Positions 1 to 10,216 of a DNA stretch of 64,000 nucleotides are shown piece by piece. The notes below the pieces were generated by a model. The model was not told the DNA's origin. It saw nothing but the letters and a program-made list of their open reading frames with translations, and did not search any database. Source of the DNA: Aquila chrysaetos chrysaetos (taxonomy: Eukaryota; Chordata; Aves; Accipitriformes; Accipitridae). Position 1 is the stretch's first letter. The number at the start of each line of letters is the position of its first letter. The position numbers were made by a program, and so were the translations under genes. Location of the stretch: assembly GCF_900496995.4 (NCBI RefSeq), contig NC_044018.1:29492047-29556046 (forward strand). The letters run 5' to 3'.

Positions 1-985
1 GGGTATGGGGGGCGTGGGGACACGGGGGGACACGGGGTGGACGTGGGGGGCGTGGGGACACGGGGGGACAGCGGAGGGTATGGGGGCGTGGGGACACGGG
101 GGGACAGGGGTGGACGTGGGGGGCGTGGGGACACGGGGGGACGGGGGCGGAGGGACTATGGGGGGCGTGGGGACACGGGGGACACGGGGTGGACGTGGGG
201 GGCGTGGGGACACGGGGGGACAGCGGAGGGTATGGGGGGCGTGGGGACATGGGGGACGTGGGGGACACGGGAGGGGACATGGAAGGGGGGACGGACACGG
301 GGGGACATGGGGGACACGGGGGGGACATGGGGGACACGGGGGGTGCATGAGGGTGTGGGGACACGGGGGGGCGTGGGGGACACCGGGGTGGGGACATGGG
401 GGACACAGGAGGACACAGGGGACACGGAGGCATGGGTGGGTGGGGACGCAGGGGGACACGGGGGGGTGCGTGAGGGTGTGGGGACATGGGGACACAGCGG
501 AGGGCATGGGGGGCGTGGGGACATTGGGGACATTGGGGTCATGGAGGGGTGGGGGGACACAGGGGGACATGGGGGACACGGGGTGCATGAGGGTGTGGGT
601 ACACGGGGGGGGCGGGGGGACGTGGGGGGACGCAGGAGGACACAGGGGACATGGAGGCATGGGGAGGTTGGGCTATGGGGACATGGGGGGGGACACAAAA
701 GAGACATGGAGGGTGTGGGGACAACGGGGGGACACTGGAGGGCATGGGGGGCGTGGGGACACAGGTGGACACAGGGGACATGGAGGGCTGGGTGGGTGGG
801 GACGCAGGGACATGGGGGGACACGAGGGAGACGCGGAGGGCATGGGGACCTGGGGGGTTGGGGACACGAGGGCGGGAAGGTGGGCACATGGAGGCATGGG
901 AGGGGACGTGGGGGGGCATGGGGTTAGGTGGGGGGACGCAGGAGGCGTGAGGACACGGGGACACTGGGAGGTGGGGGAGCACATG
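1..985. repeat. GGGGACA-type G-rich minisatellite, copy 1
   Basis: The plus strand is built from variants of GGGGACACGGGG, GGGGACATGGGG and GTGGGGGGCGTGGGGACA, with longer blocks recurring (a gtgcatgagggtgtgg marker appears several times). It gives long open frames on both strands of G/W/R/H or P/C/S composition, which are artefacts of a repeat free of stop codons. The array is about 80 bases shorter than its counterpart at 24790-25862, so the two copies differ in repeat number. Confidence 0.9.
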
Positions 986-1559
986 GGGTTGGGGACGTTC
1001 TCTGCGCAGCTTTCGCTTCCCTCTCGGGCAGTTTCCCTTCTTTAACCAGCACCGTCCTGCTCGGTTGTGGCATTGTGGCTTTGGGGGCACCTACTAAAAG
1101 TTCTTAAATAGTTTTGGGGCTTTTCTGTTCTCTTTTTCTCCCCCCCCCTTTTTTTTTAAACCGTTTTTTTTCATTTTCTGAGCTGCCAGCTGGGTTTGGC
1201 TGCGCTTAAACCCAGGAGGCAGAAACTTGGAGTGGGGGTGGAGACAAGAATGGGCTTTTTCTACCTATTTCGAATCAATTATTAATTGCACTTGTGTAAA
1301 ACGGTGCATCGTCTGCTGCTCAAGGACGGCAGGGACGGATGCTCTGCCCAGAGCCTGGGAATCCATTACTTGCTCTGTTCCAGCTCATAATGTTTTTTCC
1401 TTAATTTTCCGGGTTTAGTCTCTACCAAGATGATCTTTCCAGGCCTGGGAAATTGCAGCTTGGCTGCTGTGACCGCACGCAGAGGAGTCCCTGCTCTAGA
1501 TGGCAGCAGCCTCCTTCCCTTTCAGTCTGAGACATCCCTGAAACAACATCTCCCCTTCC

Positions 1560-1945
1560 CTCTTTCACTTTATCCAGCGAGGTCTTGAAAACCACCAAGG
1601 ATGGAGTTTCTCTGTACATCCCATGTGAACGTCTCTGACTTCAGCCTCCTGCTGTGAACCACCACGGAGAACCTGGTTCCATCTTCTCAACAACCAACTT
1701 GTAGGTGCTCAAGGCTGCTGTTATGTGACCCCAAGACTTTTCCGTTCTTTAGGTTGAACAAATGCCTTTTCCTCAGCTTCTCCTCATGGACAACCTCCAG
1801 CTTCCAACCATGCTCCAGCCTCCAACCATCTTGGTGGCCATCCATTGAATTCACTCCAGTTCATTGACATCTATCTCATACTGGTGGACCAAAACTGGTC
1901 ACAGCATCCAGGTGTGGTGCAACGAGTGCTGAGTGGAGGGGAACA
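1560..1945 (-). mobile_element. Old CR1-like LINE fragment (copy 1)
   Basis: The sequence carries the pattern of an avian CR1 3' region read on the minus strand: a cttgaaaaccaccaaggatgg block, then a ttaggttgaacaaatgcc block with cctcagcttctcctcat, then ccagttcattgacatct followed by accaaaactggtcacagcat and gtgctgagtggaggg. It is diverged, has no open frame, and is repeated in the second copy of the duplicated block. The family assignment rests on remembered CR1 patterns; the boundaries are approximate. Confidence 0.6.
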
Positions 1946-4900
1946 AGTGACAAACCATTGGAGAACGTGGGGAGGATGTGGAGGACACTCTTTTTTTGGA
2001 GGACATGATGATGAGGACAGTCATGGCAGGTCTGCAAATGTTGACGTTCATTGGGGCCGAGAGATGTGGCTGAGGATTCAGCTCTGCCAGTTCAAGAGCA
2101 GGTCATGGGATCTGAGAGCGGAGAAAATGTTTATGCAGTGTGACCGACCCGTGAAGCCTTATCACATTCTTGGCTGAAGAATCGGAAAAATTCACGGGGG
2201 AGCTCACCGCAGGGCTTGGAGGAGAACGGCATTTCTTGGACCGCGCCATGGGATGTTATTCTGTGCACACCTCATGCCTGAGATGCTGAACGCGCATCGG
2301 TCACGGTCACTGGGGAAAACATGGATAATCTTGCAGCTCGTTTGGGTTCAGCAATGCCGAGTCTCAGCCTGACGCATCCCAGGGCTGAGCACAGTCCTCA
2401 AAGACTCGGTGACATTAATAAAATATCAGGTGCCCTTGGGATGGATGGCTGCAAAGATCTGCTTGTTCTGGGTGCCTTTGGCTGGGGGAAGGACATGCTG
2501 TTAGTGGTTTTTTAGCATAAAAACCTTGAGACCTGCAAAAACCCCTCTTTCCTGATGCCTCCTGCAGCCGCTGCAGGAATTCAGATGCTGCGTGCACATA
2601 CCTGAAAGCAGAATAAGCGGCGTCAGCAAACGCCAGTCAGCTATTCTGTGTCAAAACAGGTAAAATCAGCTCCATCTCCATTCTCTCTGCCCAGACTTTT
2701 CTCACACCTACTTTCCGCCAATTACCCAGCAGAAATTTGGAGATGACTTCTATAGTGTCATGCCAACTCTGCTGAGTCTGCCTGAACGGCTGGTGCCAAA
2801 GACAAAAAGATTTTGTGGAATAATTTTTTTACGGGTAGAAAACCTCTCTGACTTGATCAGAAACAAGAAAGTCTGTTTTTTTGCAGATGATTAAGGTTCA
2901 AATAGATCATTTAGGGAAGATTAAGCCACAGCAGAAAATCATCCAGAAGGATTTGGGGTGATCTAATAAGGGGAGCAGGTTTTGGGGAGCAGGTCTATCA
3001 CTTAGACCAACCTCAGAGATGGTCAATGTGTCTTTTAAAAGGATGCAGGAGGGATCTGGAGATCACAGGTGGGTAGATCTGTCTCCAGGCTGGGTGATGG
3101 GTTCGGGAGACCTTGGGCTTTTCCCATAGAAAACAGGACGTCAACGCGGGTAAATACTGGGAAAGAGTAAATGCTGCTTTGGAAAGTGGAATAAAGTGGT
3201 CTCGTGGACGTGATCTACATCAATTTCTAAAGAAATCCATTCTGTTGTGCTCCTTCACCTTTGCTGATGGGAAGGAAGCGCTCTCCTGCATTAGTAACCA
3301 TCCACCAGATGAGACTCAAGAGCTGGTGGGAGATCGGCTGCCGGCTCTCCCCACGCACCTACGTCTGTCGGTGCATCCCAGCTCTGTGCCGGGCACGGGG
3401 AGGCACGAGGAGGTCATGAAGAGGTGCTGAGATACGGGGCAGGTTTGGAGGATGGGTCCGTTGAGGAGCTCGGCTCAAGGGTGCAGGTACCAGCTCTGAT
3501 GTGTGATAGGACTCAGGAGCAGAATCGACACGCAGAAATACGTTGGGCTGCAGCTGATACCCACCAAAAGCCGATGAAGAAGAGAGCGGTGCGTGCATCC
3601 CTTCATCAGAAACAGGATGAGAGCGGCGATGCTGTTTGCGATAGGCACCCGGCGGGGTTGACATCACCCTCGGAAGGCTGCTGCCGTGCAGATGTACGTG
3701 TCCGGACCAGCAGGCAGTGAGAGAAACAGGCACTTCGGGGCATGAGTCACCTCGTCCCGAGGTAAAGATCTCAGCCAGCTCAGGAGAATCGCACCCAAGA
3801 AGCGATTGCACCTTAAATCCCTGCCAGTACCGTGAAGGCAGGTCTGGCAGCTGCCAAGGAGCGTGCGCCTCGATGCCTGCAGAGTCTGGGTTTGGGCAGC
3901 AATCGGTTTTTTTGACCAGTTTGGTGTTACAATGCAAAAGCACGTTGATCCCCAGGTGGAAAGGCAGTGCTACGTGGATTAGCATCCCCCCCAACACCCC
4001 CTCAGCAAATGGGATTCTCTCCATCCACAGAACAACCCCAAATCTGCAGGAGGTAACAAGAAGCTGAGTGTGCATGGAGGTGCTCGGGGGTGATCAGTCT
4101 ATAGGTCCTCCTGTCTTGCCCAGGAGACATATGCGATCACCGGACGAGAGTCCTGCACTGTGTCCAGCTGACCACCAGGTTTTTTTAGGATGCTAAGCTA
4201 GCGGAGATGTGGCTTCCATGATTCCCTGAGCCCCTGCATCACCCTTGTCCACGACTGTGTCTGTTCTTGGACAAGATGAGTTTGGCGCATCCTCAGCCAA
4301 GCAGAGGGGGAGGCAGTCACCCACACATTGGAAGCAATAGCAACCTCAGACTGGCCCTAGGATTAAGATGATTAGAAGCTGCTGGAATTTGCATGGCCTA
4401 ATTAAAGATTCACTGAGCAGACACAATGAGCCAGAGCTGTAGCAGCTAGCCCGGCGCTCGCTCCGTGTTTCCCCATGGGCTGCTCTGGGTCATATTTCAG
4501 GGCAAGATTCACATCACATCATTAGGAAATCCCTGCTCTCACGGGACCGGGTGGGAGCTGTGTCCTCCAGGCACGTAGGGACACAATAGCCCCGGAGAAG
4601 GGGACAGCCGGGTGTTTTAATGCCCAGCTTACGGCAGAGCTGTTCATTTTGCCTTGCAAGCCGTCCGAGGCTGAGTTAAACCCAGCTTTGCATCCTGGCT
4701 GACCGCAGGGAGAGCTGGAGACAGGGGAGGGATGGCCGCCAGCCCCTCTGCAGCCGGCAGAGACCTTTCCCGAGCAGTTTATGGCCGCTCCGCATTAGCA
4801 GGAGCCCACGGCAGCGGCTGCTGCCCACTCTGGGACATCCCCACCCCAGGACACCCCCACCCTGAGCGGCCGTGGGTGGCCATGCTCCGAGGGGTGGAAA

Positions 4901-5241
4901 CCTCCAGCAAGCGAAGGCGGATAAGATGGAAATGAGCAAGCGGGGGAAAAGGAGGAGTAACCTCCTCAGATGCGAATACAGATGTTCCTGTTCAACAGCT
5001 CAAATTTGGCCTGCTTGCATTTCTCAACCTAATGATATTTTTTTCACCTCTCGACCCAAAATGGGCTTCCCGGCTCCTTGGCATTGCCCACAACAGCGGG
5101 AAACCCCGGATGGCATCTTAATTTTGCAGAGATTTGGACCTTGGCCCTTTTCTCCACCACCAGCACCTGGTTGCCAGGTTGCCCAGAGCACAGTCTTTCT
5201 CCTGGTTATTGCTCCTGCCTGCAAAGTCACAGCAACAGCTG

Positions 5242-5341
5242 NNNNNNNNNNNNNNNNNNNNNNNNNNNNNNNNNNNNNNNNNNNNNNNNNNNNNNNNNNN
5301 NNNNNNNNNNNNNNNNNNNNNNNNNNNNNNNNNNNNNNNNN
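5242..5341. other. Assembly gap (100 N)
   Basis: Exactly 100 N bases. This is a conventional size for a gap of unknown length. It separates the duplicated block on the left from unique sequence on the right, so the adjacency of the two flanks is not demonstrated. Confidence 0.99.
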
Positions 5342-6127
5342 CCATGTGAAGCCAGGCGAGGTTGCTCATCCGTGGTTGGGGCTGCAGGACGGGTGCCTCC
5401 ACGCAGGATGGGTGCCTCCACACAGGACATTAGCCCTCTGCTTCTTCCCTGCTCCCCGGGGCAAGGGCGGATTTCTCTGCCAAGGGCTGTGCAGGAGATG
5501 CTCACGGTGCAGCAGGAGGCTGGGCAGTGCTTATTCACGCTTGGAGATGGCAAGAGCAAATACCATCATCCCCACCCGATTGAGCCTGGTTAGGTATTAC
5601 CAAAGCACTAACCCTTGCCCCGTCCGTGGGACCAAATCTGCTGCTTGGCAGAAGCAGCAGGCTGTTTATCCTCTGTCCAGCCCAGGCGCACACATGTGCC
5701 TATTACCAGGACTCATTTGCAAAGGAATGATCCTACTCATCTCTCTCGGCCCATTCCTAGATGGGCACCAAGCTCTCACCGCAGCCAGTGACACCTGAAA
5801 TCCCGCAAAAAGGGTCTTCATACGCTACAGTGTCCTTTTTTTCCTCCATCCTTTAGGAAACCAATGGCTTAATCCAAACTCCTCTGCATTCAGATGGACA
5901 CAGCCTGGATGAAACGTGTCTGATCCACCTACAAGATTAGATAAGCAATTGCCCGCGCTGTCTCTCTTCAGGCTGCGGACAAGGCAAGAGAAATCTGAGG
6001 CCAAGAGGGGAAAATAAAACAAAGAGCTGCCTCAGACAGCTGGGATCACCACCAGGTGAATTAGCACATGCTGACAGCAAGTTCTGGCCAAGCTGCTGGG
6101 AGGGTAAAAGGGACTGAGACAGCTAAA
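5342..6127. other. Non-coding stretch after the gap
   Basis: I see no gene, repeat array or RNA gene here. Frames that bridge the N run are artefacts. If mammalian gene order held, the neighbour beyond SLC48A1 would be HDAC7, but no recognisable part of it is visible on either strand. Confidence 0.5.
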
Positions 6128-6550
6128 AGAATCATAGAATTGTTTAGGTTGGAAAAGACCTTTAAGATCGAGTCCAACCATCAACCCAACACCACCATGC
6201 CCACTAAACCATGTCCTGAAGTGCCTCATCTACGTGGTTTTTTGAACACCTCCAGGGACGGTGACTCGACCACTTCCCTGGGCAGCCTGTTCCAATGCCT
6301 GACAACCCTTTCAGTAAAGAAATTTTTTCTAATATCCAATCTAAACCTCCCCTGACACAACCTGAGGCAATTTCCTCTCATCCTATCTCTAGTTACTTGA
6401 TAGAAGAGACCAGTACCCACCTCCCCACAACCTCCTTTCAGGGAGCTGTAGAGAGCGATAAGGTCTGCCCTCAGCCTCCTTTTCTCCAGACTAAACCACC
6501 CCAGTTTCCTCAGCCGCTCCTCATAAGACTTGTGCTCCAGGCCCAGGACT
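6128..6550 (-). mobile_element. CR1 LINE retrotransposon, 5'-truncated 3' end
   Basis: The left edge agaatcatagaat (6128-6140) is the reverse complement of the CR1 terminal repeat ATTCTATGATTCT, so the element runs on the minus strand with its 3' end at 6128. Its minus frame encodes the end of the CR1 ORF2 polyprotein (endonuclease/reverse transcriptase), with the family signatures [23 protein letters not shown] and [18 protein letters not shown]. The frame stays open for about 100 residues, then a one-base shift near 6230-6240 ends it early relative to the family. Only about 420 bases remain, so it cannot move. It supports a sauropsid, most likely avian, source. Confidence 0.92.
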
Positions 6551-9199
6551 GTCTCATTCCAACAGCAAAAATAAAATCTGTAAGTCCCAAAGAGAAAAAC
6601 AAACAAACAAAAAAAAGTCAGCACCCTGTCCCCAGGCAGTCAGCATATGGTTTTTCACAGGAAGATGAAATATTCTCTATTTTGAAGTTGCAGCCAGGTT
6701 TGCTAAAAAGGTGGCCAAGTTTTGGCTTCTGCAGACAGTAGTGGTGGCATGCCTGAGATGAGGATGACAATGGCTCAGCCGTCAGGAGCGCTCCCATCAC
6801 AGCAGGTTATCCAGCCACATCTCTTCCCCTCGCCCGTCTGCTGCGGGTACAGACTACACGCACGTTGTAGTTCAAGTAGAAAGGGGCTGGAAACAATATC
6901 ACTTGCTCAAAAATTCCTTTGTGCTGAAGTCCCAAAATGCAAAGGGATTTGGGCGGGGGGGGAACCACATTAGGTATCACTGCCTGTGGAGCTAGATGTT
7001 GAGGGTGCTGATAAAGATGCAAGGGACAGAGCATGACAGGGTTAAATGCTGGGGCTCCACATCACCCCCAAAAGCAAAATGTTTTGTACAATTCACCCGC
7101 ATCCTTCCCACAAAGAGTGATGCTCCTGCTGGTGGTCACCAAGGGAGGGAGAGAGACAGAATTTAACAACTTAAGAGAAAATCACTCCAGACACTGATTT
7201 GGTGAGAAAGACAACTGTATTTCTGCTCTTACTGTGGTGTCACATACAAGTTATAGTGTGGTTTAGTACAAGGAGACACTGGGATACACACAAATGAACC
7301 CCACTGTGAATTACACCATCCCACCGCAGGACCAAATCTTACACCAAGCGTGCAAACAAAGCATAAACAATGTAAAAATATATTATATATTTACATACAC
7401 AATCTTTTAAAAAGCTGAGATGCAAGTATAAATTCCAGAGCTAAAACATGTCAGGGAGAAAACAGGGATTAGATTCAGTGAGCTGTTTGTAGGCAAATTT
7501 ACAGTCACAAAAATAAACTTTAAAAAACTCCAGGGTAAGCTGATAGGACTTTGGGACACGTGCCCAAGAAAGGAGCCCCTGATGTGCTGCTACGAGATGC
7601 CAGTGGCGTGCAGACAGGAGGGCTCTGTAATTTAGTGACAGACATGGACAGTGGTTTGCTGTAAGGCAGTAGCAGAGCTCCATCAGCCTGACCAGTGTCG
7701 GGATTTCTGCGTCCCAAGCACACCACAATCTGGTTATCAGAGCTAGGGCTTGCACCGGCACAGCAAATGTGTGGGCGGTGTTGAGTTGGGGAAACGTAAG
7801 ACAAGAGATGGCTTATTGAAATGACCGATGCTAAAACCACTGGCAAACTCCACAGTGGGTACCACGGCTTTGGGCAGAGAAGCGAGATGAGCTATTCCAT
7901 TCCCTGCCAGGCATGCTGGCAGCCCGACGTCAGCAGTAAGGGAGATTTTAGTAGTTAAAAGCCTGAGTATTAATCTCATAAGTAAGCACATTTCACATTC
8001 CCAGCCTTTGTCTGAGTTTAGTGACTCCAGCAGGTCCCCTGGCAAAAGCTGGCTATAACCTAGGTTTACACGTTCCTCGATCTAGTTAAGTCACTTGAGG
8101 ATCTTCCTACCCAAGAAACAGGAGAACTCTAATCAACAGGTGGTGTCAAACACTTCCAAAATCCCCTCAATAGCTCAAATGAATTACTGTGTGCTTGAAC
8201 CACTCATCTTCCAAAGCAAAACACAGACCAGCAAAGGTCTGGATGGAGCCTTTGAGTGTGGAGAGGGATTCAAACACAGCTCAGTCAGAGCACACCGAAA
8301 GCAAGCACACAGAAAGGACAGTCCAAGATACTCCCCAGCAGACAGCTAAGCAAAACCAGACTGGGAGTTTTGTGCGGCATGAGAAAGCTGGGCTGACGAC
8401 AGAGCACGCAGGACCTTCCACTCGCACCTCACTTGTCACAAGACCCTGAGCAGGTCCCGTCACCCACCCTCTGCCAGAGACTGCCGAAAAGGCACTTCAG
8501 GGAAGGCTCCATAAGCACCTAGAGAAGTGGCCAGGACAACCATGTCTGGGAGACTCCTTCAAACATCTGTCTTCTTCATCTTCCATCAGTCTGCCGGGGA
8601 AGGGAGCTTTTCCTGGATCTGTTCTCACCCACCTATAGAATTATTCATGGAAGTTGCCATTTCCACTTTGTAGCAGCCAGCACCGGCTGCCTGACATGGC
8701 AAAATTCCACCTGGATTCTGCCAGAGCAGCAGCCCAAAACCTTTAGCTGGTCTGAAGTACATACAGTTAACAAGGAAAGATGTAAACGCTTGAAGGTTTC
8801 AAGCTTCTCAGGGTAGCTGCTGGCAGGGAGCAAAACACAGGGATTAAAGAGGTCACTAAATCCACTCAGGTTTTAGGTTTGACAGAGCAGTGCCACGCAT
8901 GGCTGAAATGCAGAGAAAGCTTCACTGCCATCCAGCAAAAGACGTGCCAGCCAAGCCCAGCTCTATCTGGCACACCAGCCCATGAACGTAGACCTGTTAC
9001 CTCTTAACTCACTGCACGAAAGGCCAACAATTTACCTCTGGTTGCATTATACCGGTGGCACTCGTTACAGAGGCTTGCTGGAAGCTGACTCTGGATACAT
9101 TTCTTGGTTTTGAGTACCATGCCTCCTCCCCTCTCTCATCCTACTGACTGTTACAGGGAAGCTGAGTAAAGAATAAAGAAAAGGAAACACAGTACTGCC
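6551..9199. other. Non-coding sequence downstream of SLC48A1
   Basis: There is no coding exon that I can support. The stretch is moderately AT-rich and unique. On the minus strand a variant poly(A) hexamer AATACA (plus 7216-7221) is followed by a TGTCTTTCTC run, so a longer SLC48A1 3' UTR could end near 7190-7205. This is a weak inference. Confidence 0.35.
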
Positions 9200-10079
9200 T
9201 ACAAAAAGAATTTTTTTTTATTGTAGAAGAATCATATTCATGATTCTCCAGAGGTTCAGGTAGGTAAGCCTTTGCCCAGCACATCTTTCAGCCAAACACC
9301 TGATTCTACATGCTATAAATGTGAGTGTTAAATATGGTATTAAGTTCCTTTTTAAAATGATCCTGGATAGCAGCCAGAAACAGCATTCTCCACCTCTGAC
9401 AGTGCCTTGAGATGACTAGTGTTTCTCTGCTGCTGACCCATCCCTTCAGGCACATCCAGACCACAGGAGAGAGCTGACCTTGTGTACAATGTGTAAAAAG
9501 AAAATACTGGAAGATGTGGGGTACTGGCTGGAAGGTACGCAGGGACTTCCTGCCACAAAGGAAGGCTCATCTCTCCCTTTCTCTTTGAGGAGCAGAGCAG
9601 TGCAAAAGGAGCTGACTTTCACCAGCAGCATTCTTTGCTACACACATGTGGGGCACCCACCTGAAGCAAGCTGATGATGCACTCACGAGGACAAGATGTC
9701 GGGGTGCTGCATCCATGAGGTATGAACCTGCAGCTCCTGGAGGGCCCAGGACTTTCTCCCCACTTGAAAACTCCCCTGGACTTCGGGGCAACACAAAGAG
9801 TGGATCTAGGCCTGCTGTGTGTAAGCACGTAGAGTCTTTCACCTCACTACCAGACACAGGGACTCCCAGGGAAGTTACAGAAAGACTAGATTGACATCAT
9901 TAGCCAAACTTTAAATGGTTGAGTAAAAGCAATTAGGAAAAACCCCTACTGCAGACAGACAAACCAAGCAGCACTGGGTGGGTTCCTTCTCCGCCTCTCA
10001 TACATCTCTTGCATCTACCATGCCTTTGGGGGGCAATTCAAACATCCAGCACCTTCAGACAGGATTGGAAGTCCAAGCG
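9200..10079 (-). other. SLC48A1: Probable SLC48A1 3' untranslated region
   Basis: The region lies between the SLC48A1 stop codon and the first AATAAA on the minus strand. No other gene is visible. The extent is inferred, not shown by transcript data. Confidence 0.4.
9217..9222 (-). terminator. SLC48A1: Candidate SLC48A1 poly(A) signal
   Basis: Plus-strand TTTATT is AATAAA on the minus strand, about 860 bases past the SLC48A1 stop codon. Cleavage would fall near 9190-9205. It is the first canonical hexamer I find after the stop. The 3' UTR would then be 9200-10079. Confidence 0.45.
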
Positions 10080-10216
10080 TTAGAAGTCACTGAGGATACT
10101 GATGTCTGCAAACTCATTCCTGTACCGGTAAGCGTACAAACTGAGCAGGAAGGCCCATTTCAAGGAGATGAAACTCCAGACGCATGACAGGTAGTAACTT
10201 CTGGGATCAGTCAGGG
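10080..10216 (-). CDS. SLC48A1: SLC48A1 coding exon 3 (terminal)
   Basis: The acceptor is CTCTCCTAG. Encodes residues 103-147: [11 protein letters not shown], the fourth helix ([12 protein letters not shown]) and the cytosolic tail [13 protein letters not shown], followed by TAA. The acidic and leucine-containing tail is where endolysosomal sorting signals sit in this family. Confidence 0.97.

Larger units (their letters stand above)
1..5241. repeat. Copy 1 of a 5.2-kb near-identical duplicated block
   Basis: This stretch matches about 24812-30116 almost base for base, in the same orientation, at an offset of about 24875-24877 outside the minisatellite. Differences that I can see are single bases and homopolymer lengths, for example ctactaaaag (1091) against ctaataaaag, and a T run near 3908 that is one base longer here. 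The copy starts inside a GGGGACA array at the window edge and stops exactly at the N gap. Neither copy contains a recognisable gene; reading frames in it are short or broken by the homopolymer differences. I infer a second haplotype contig placed by error, or a very recent duplication. Confidence 0.93.

Noticed and set aside
5-1045. Open frames of 100-480 codons on both strands across the GGGGACA arrays (also 24453-25970)
   Set aside because: The repeat lacks stop codons in several frames at once; the peptides are strictly periodic and low in complexity, and both strands are open together.
3359-4075. 238-codon minus-strand frame in the duplicated block
   Set aside because: In the second copy the same sequence is split into shorter frames by one-base length differences in homopolymers, and the peptide matches nothing known. 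Behaves as non-coding.
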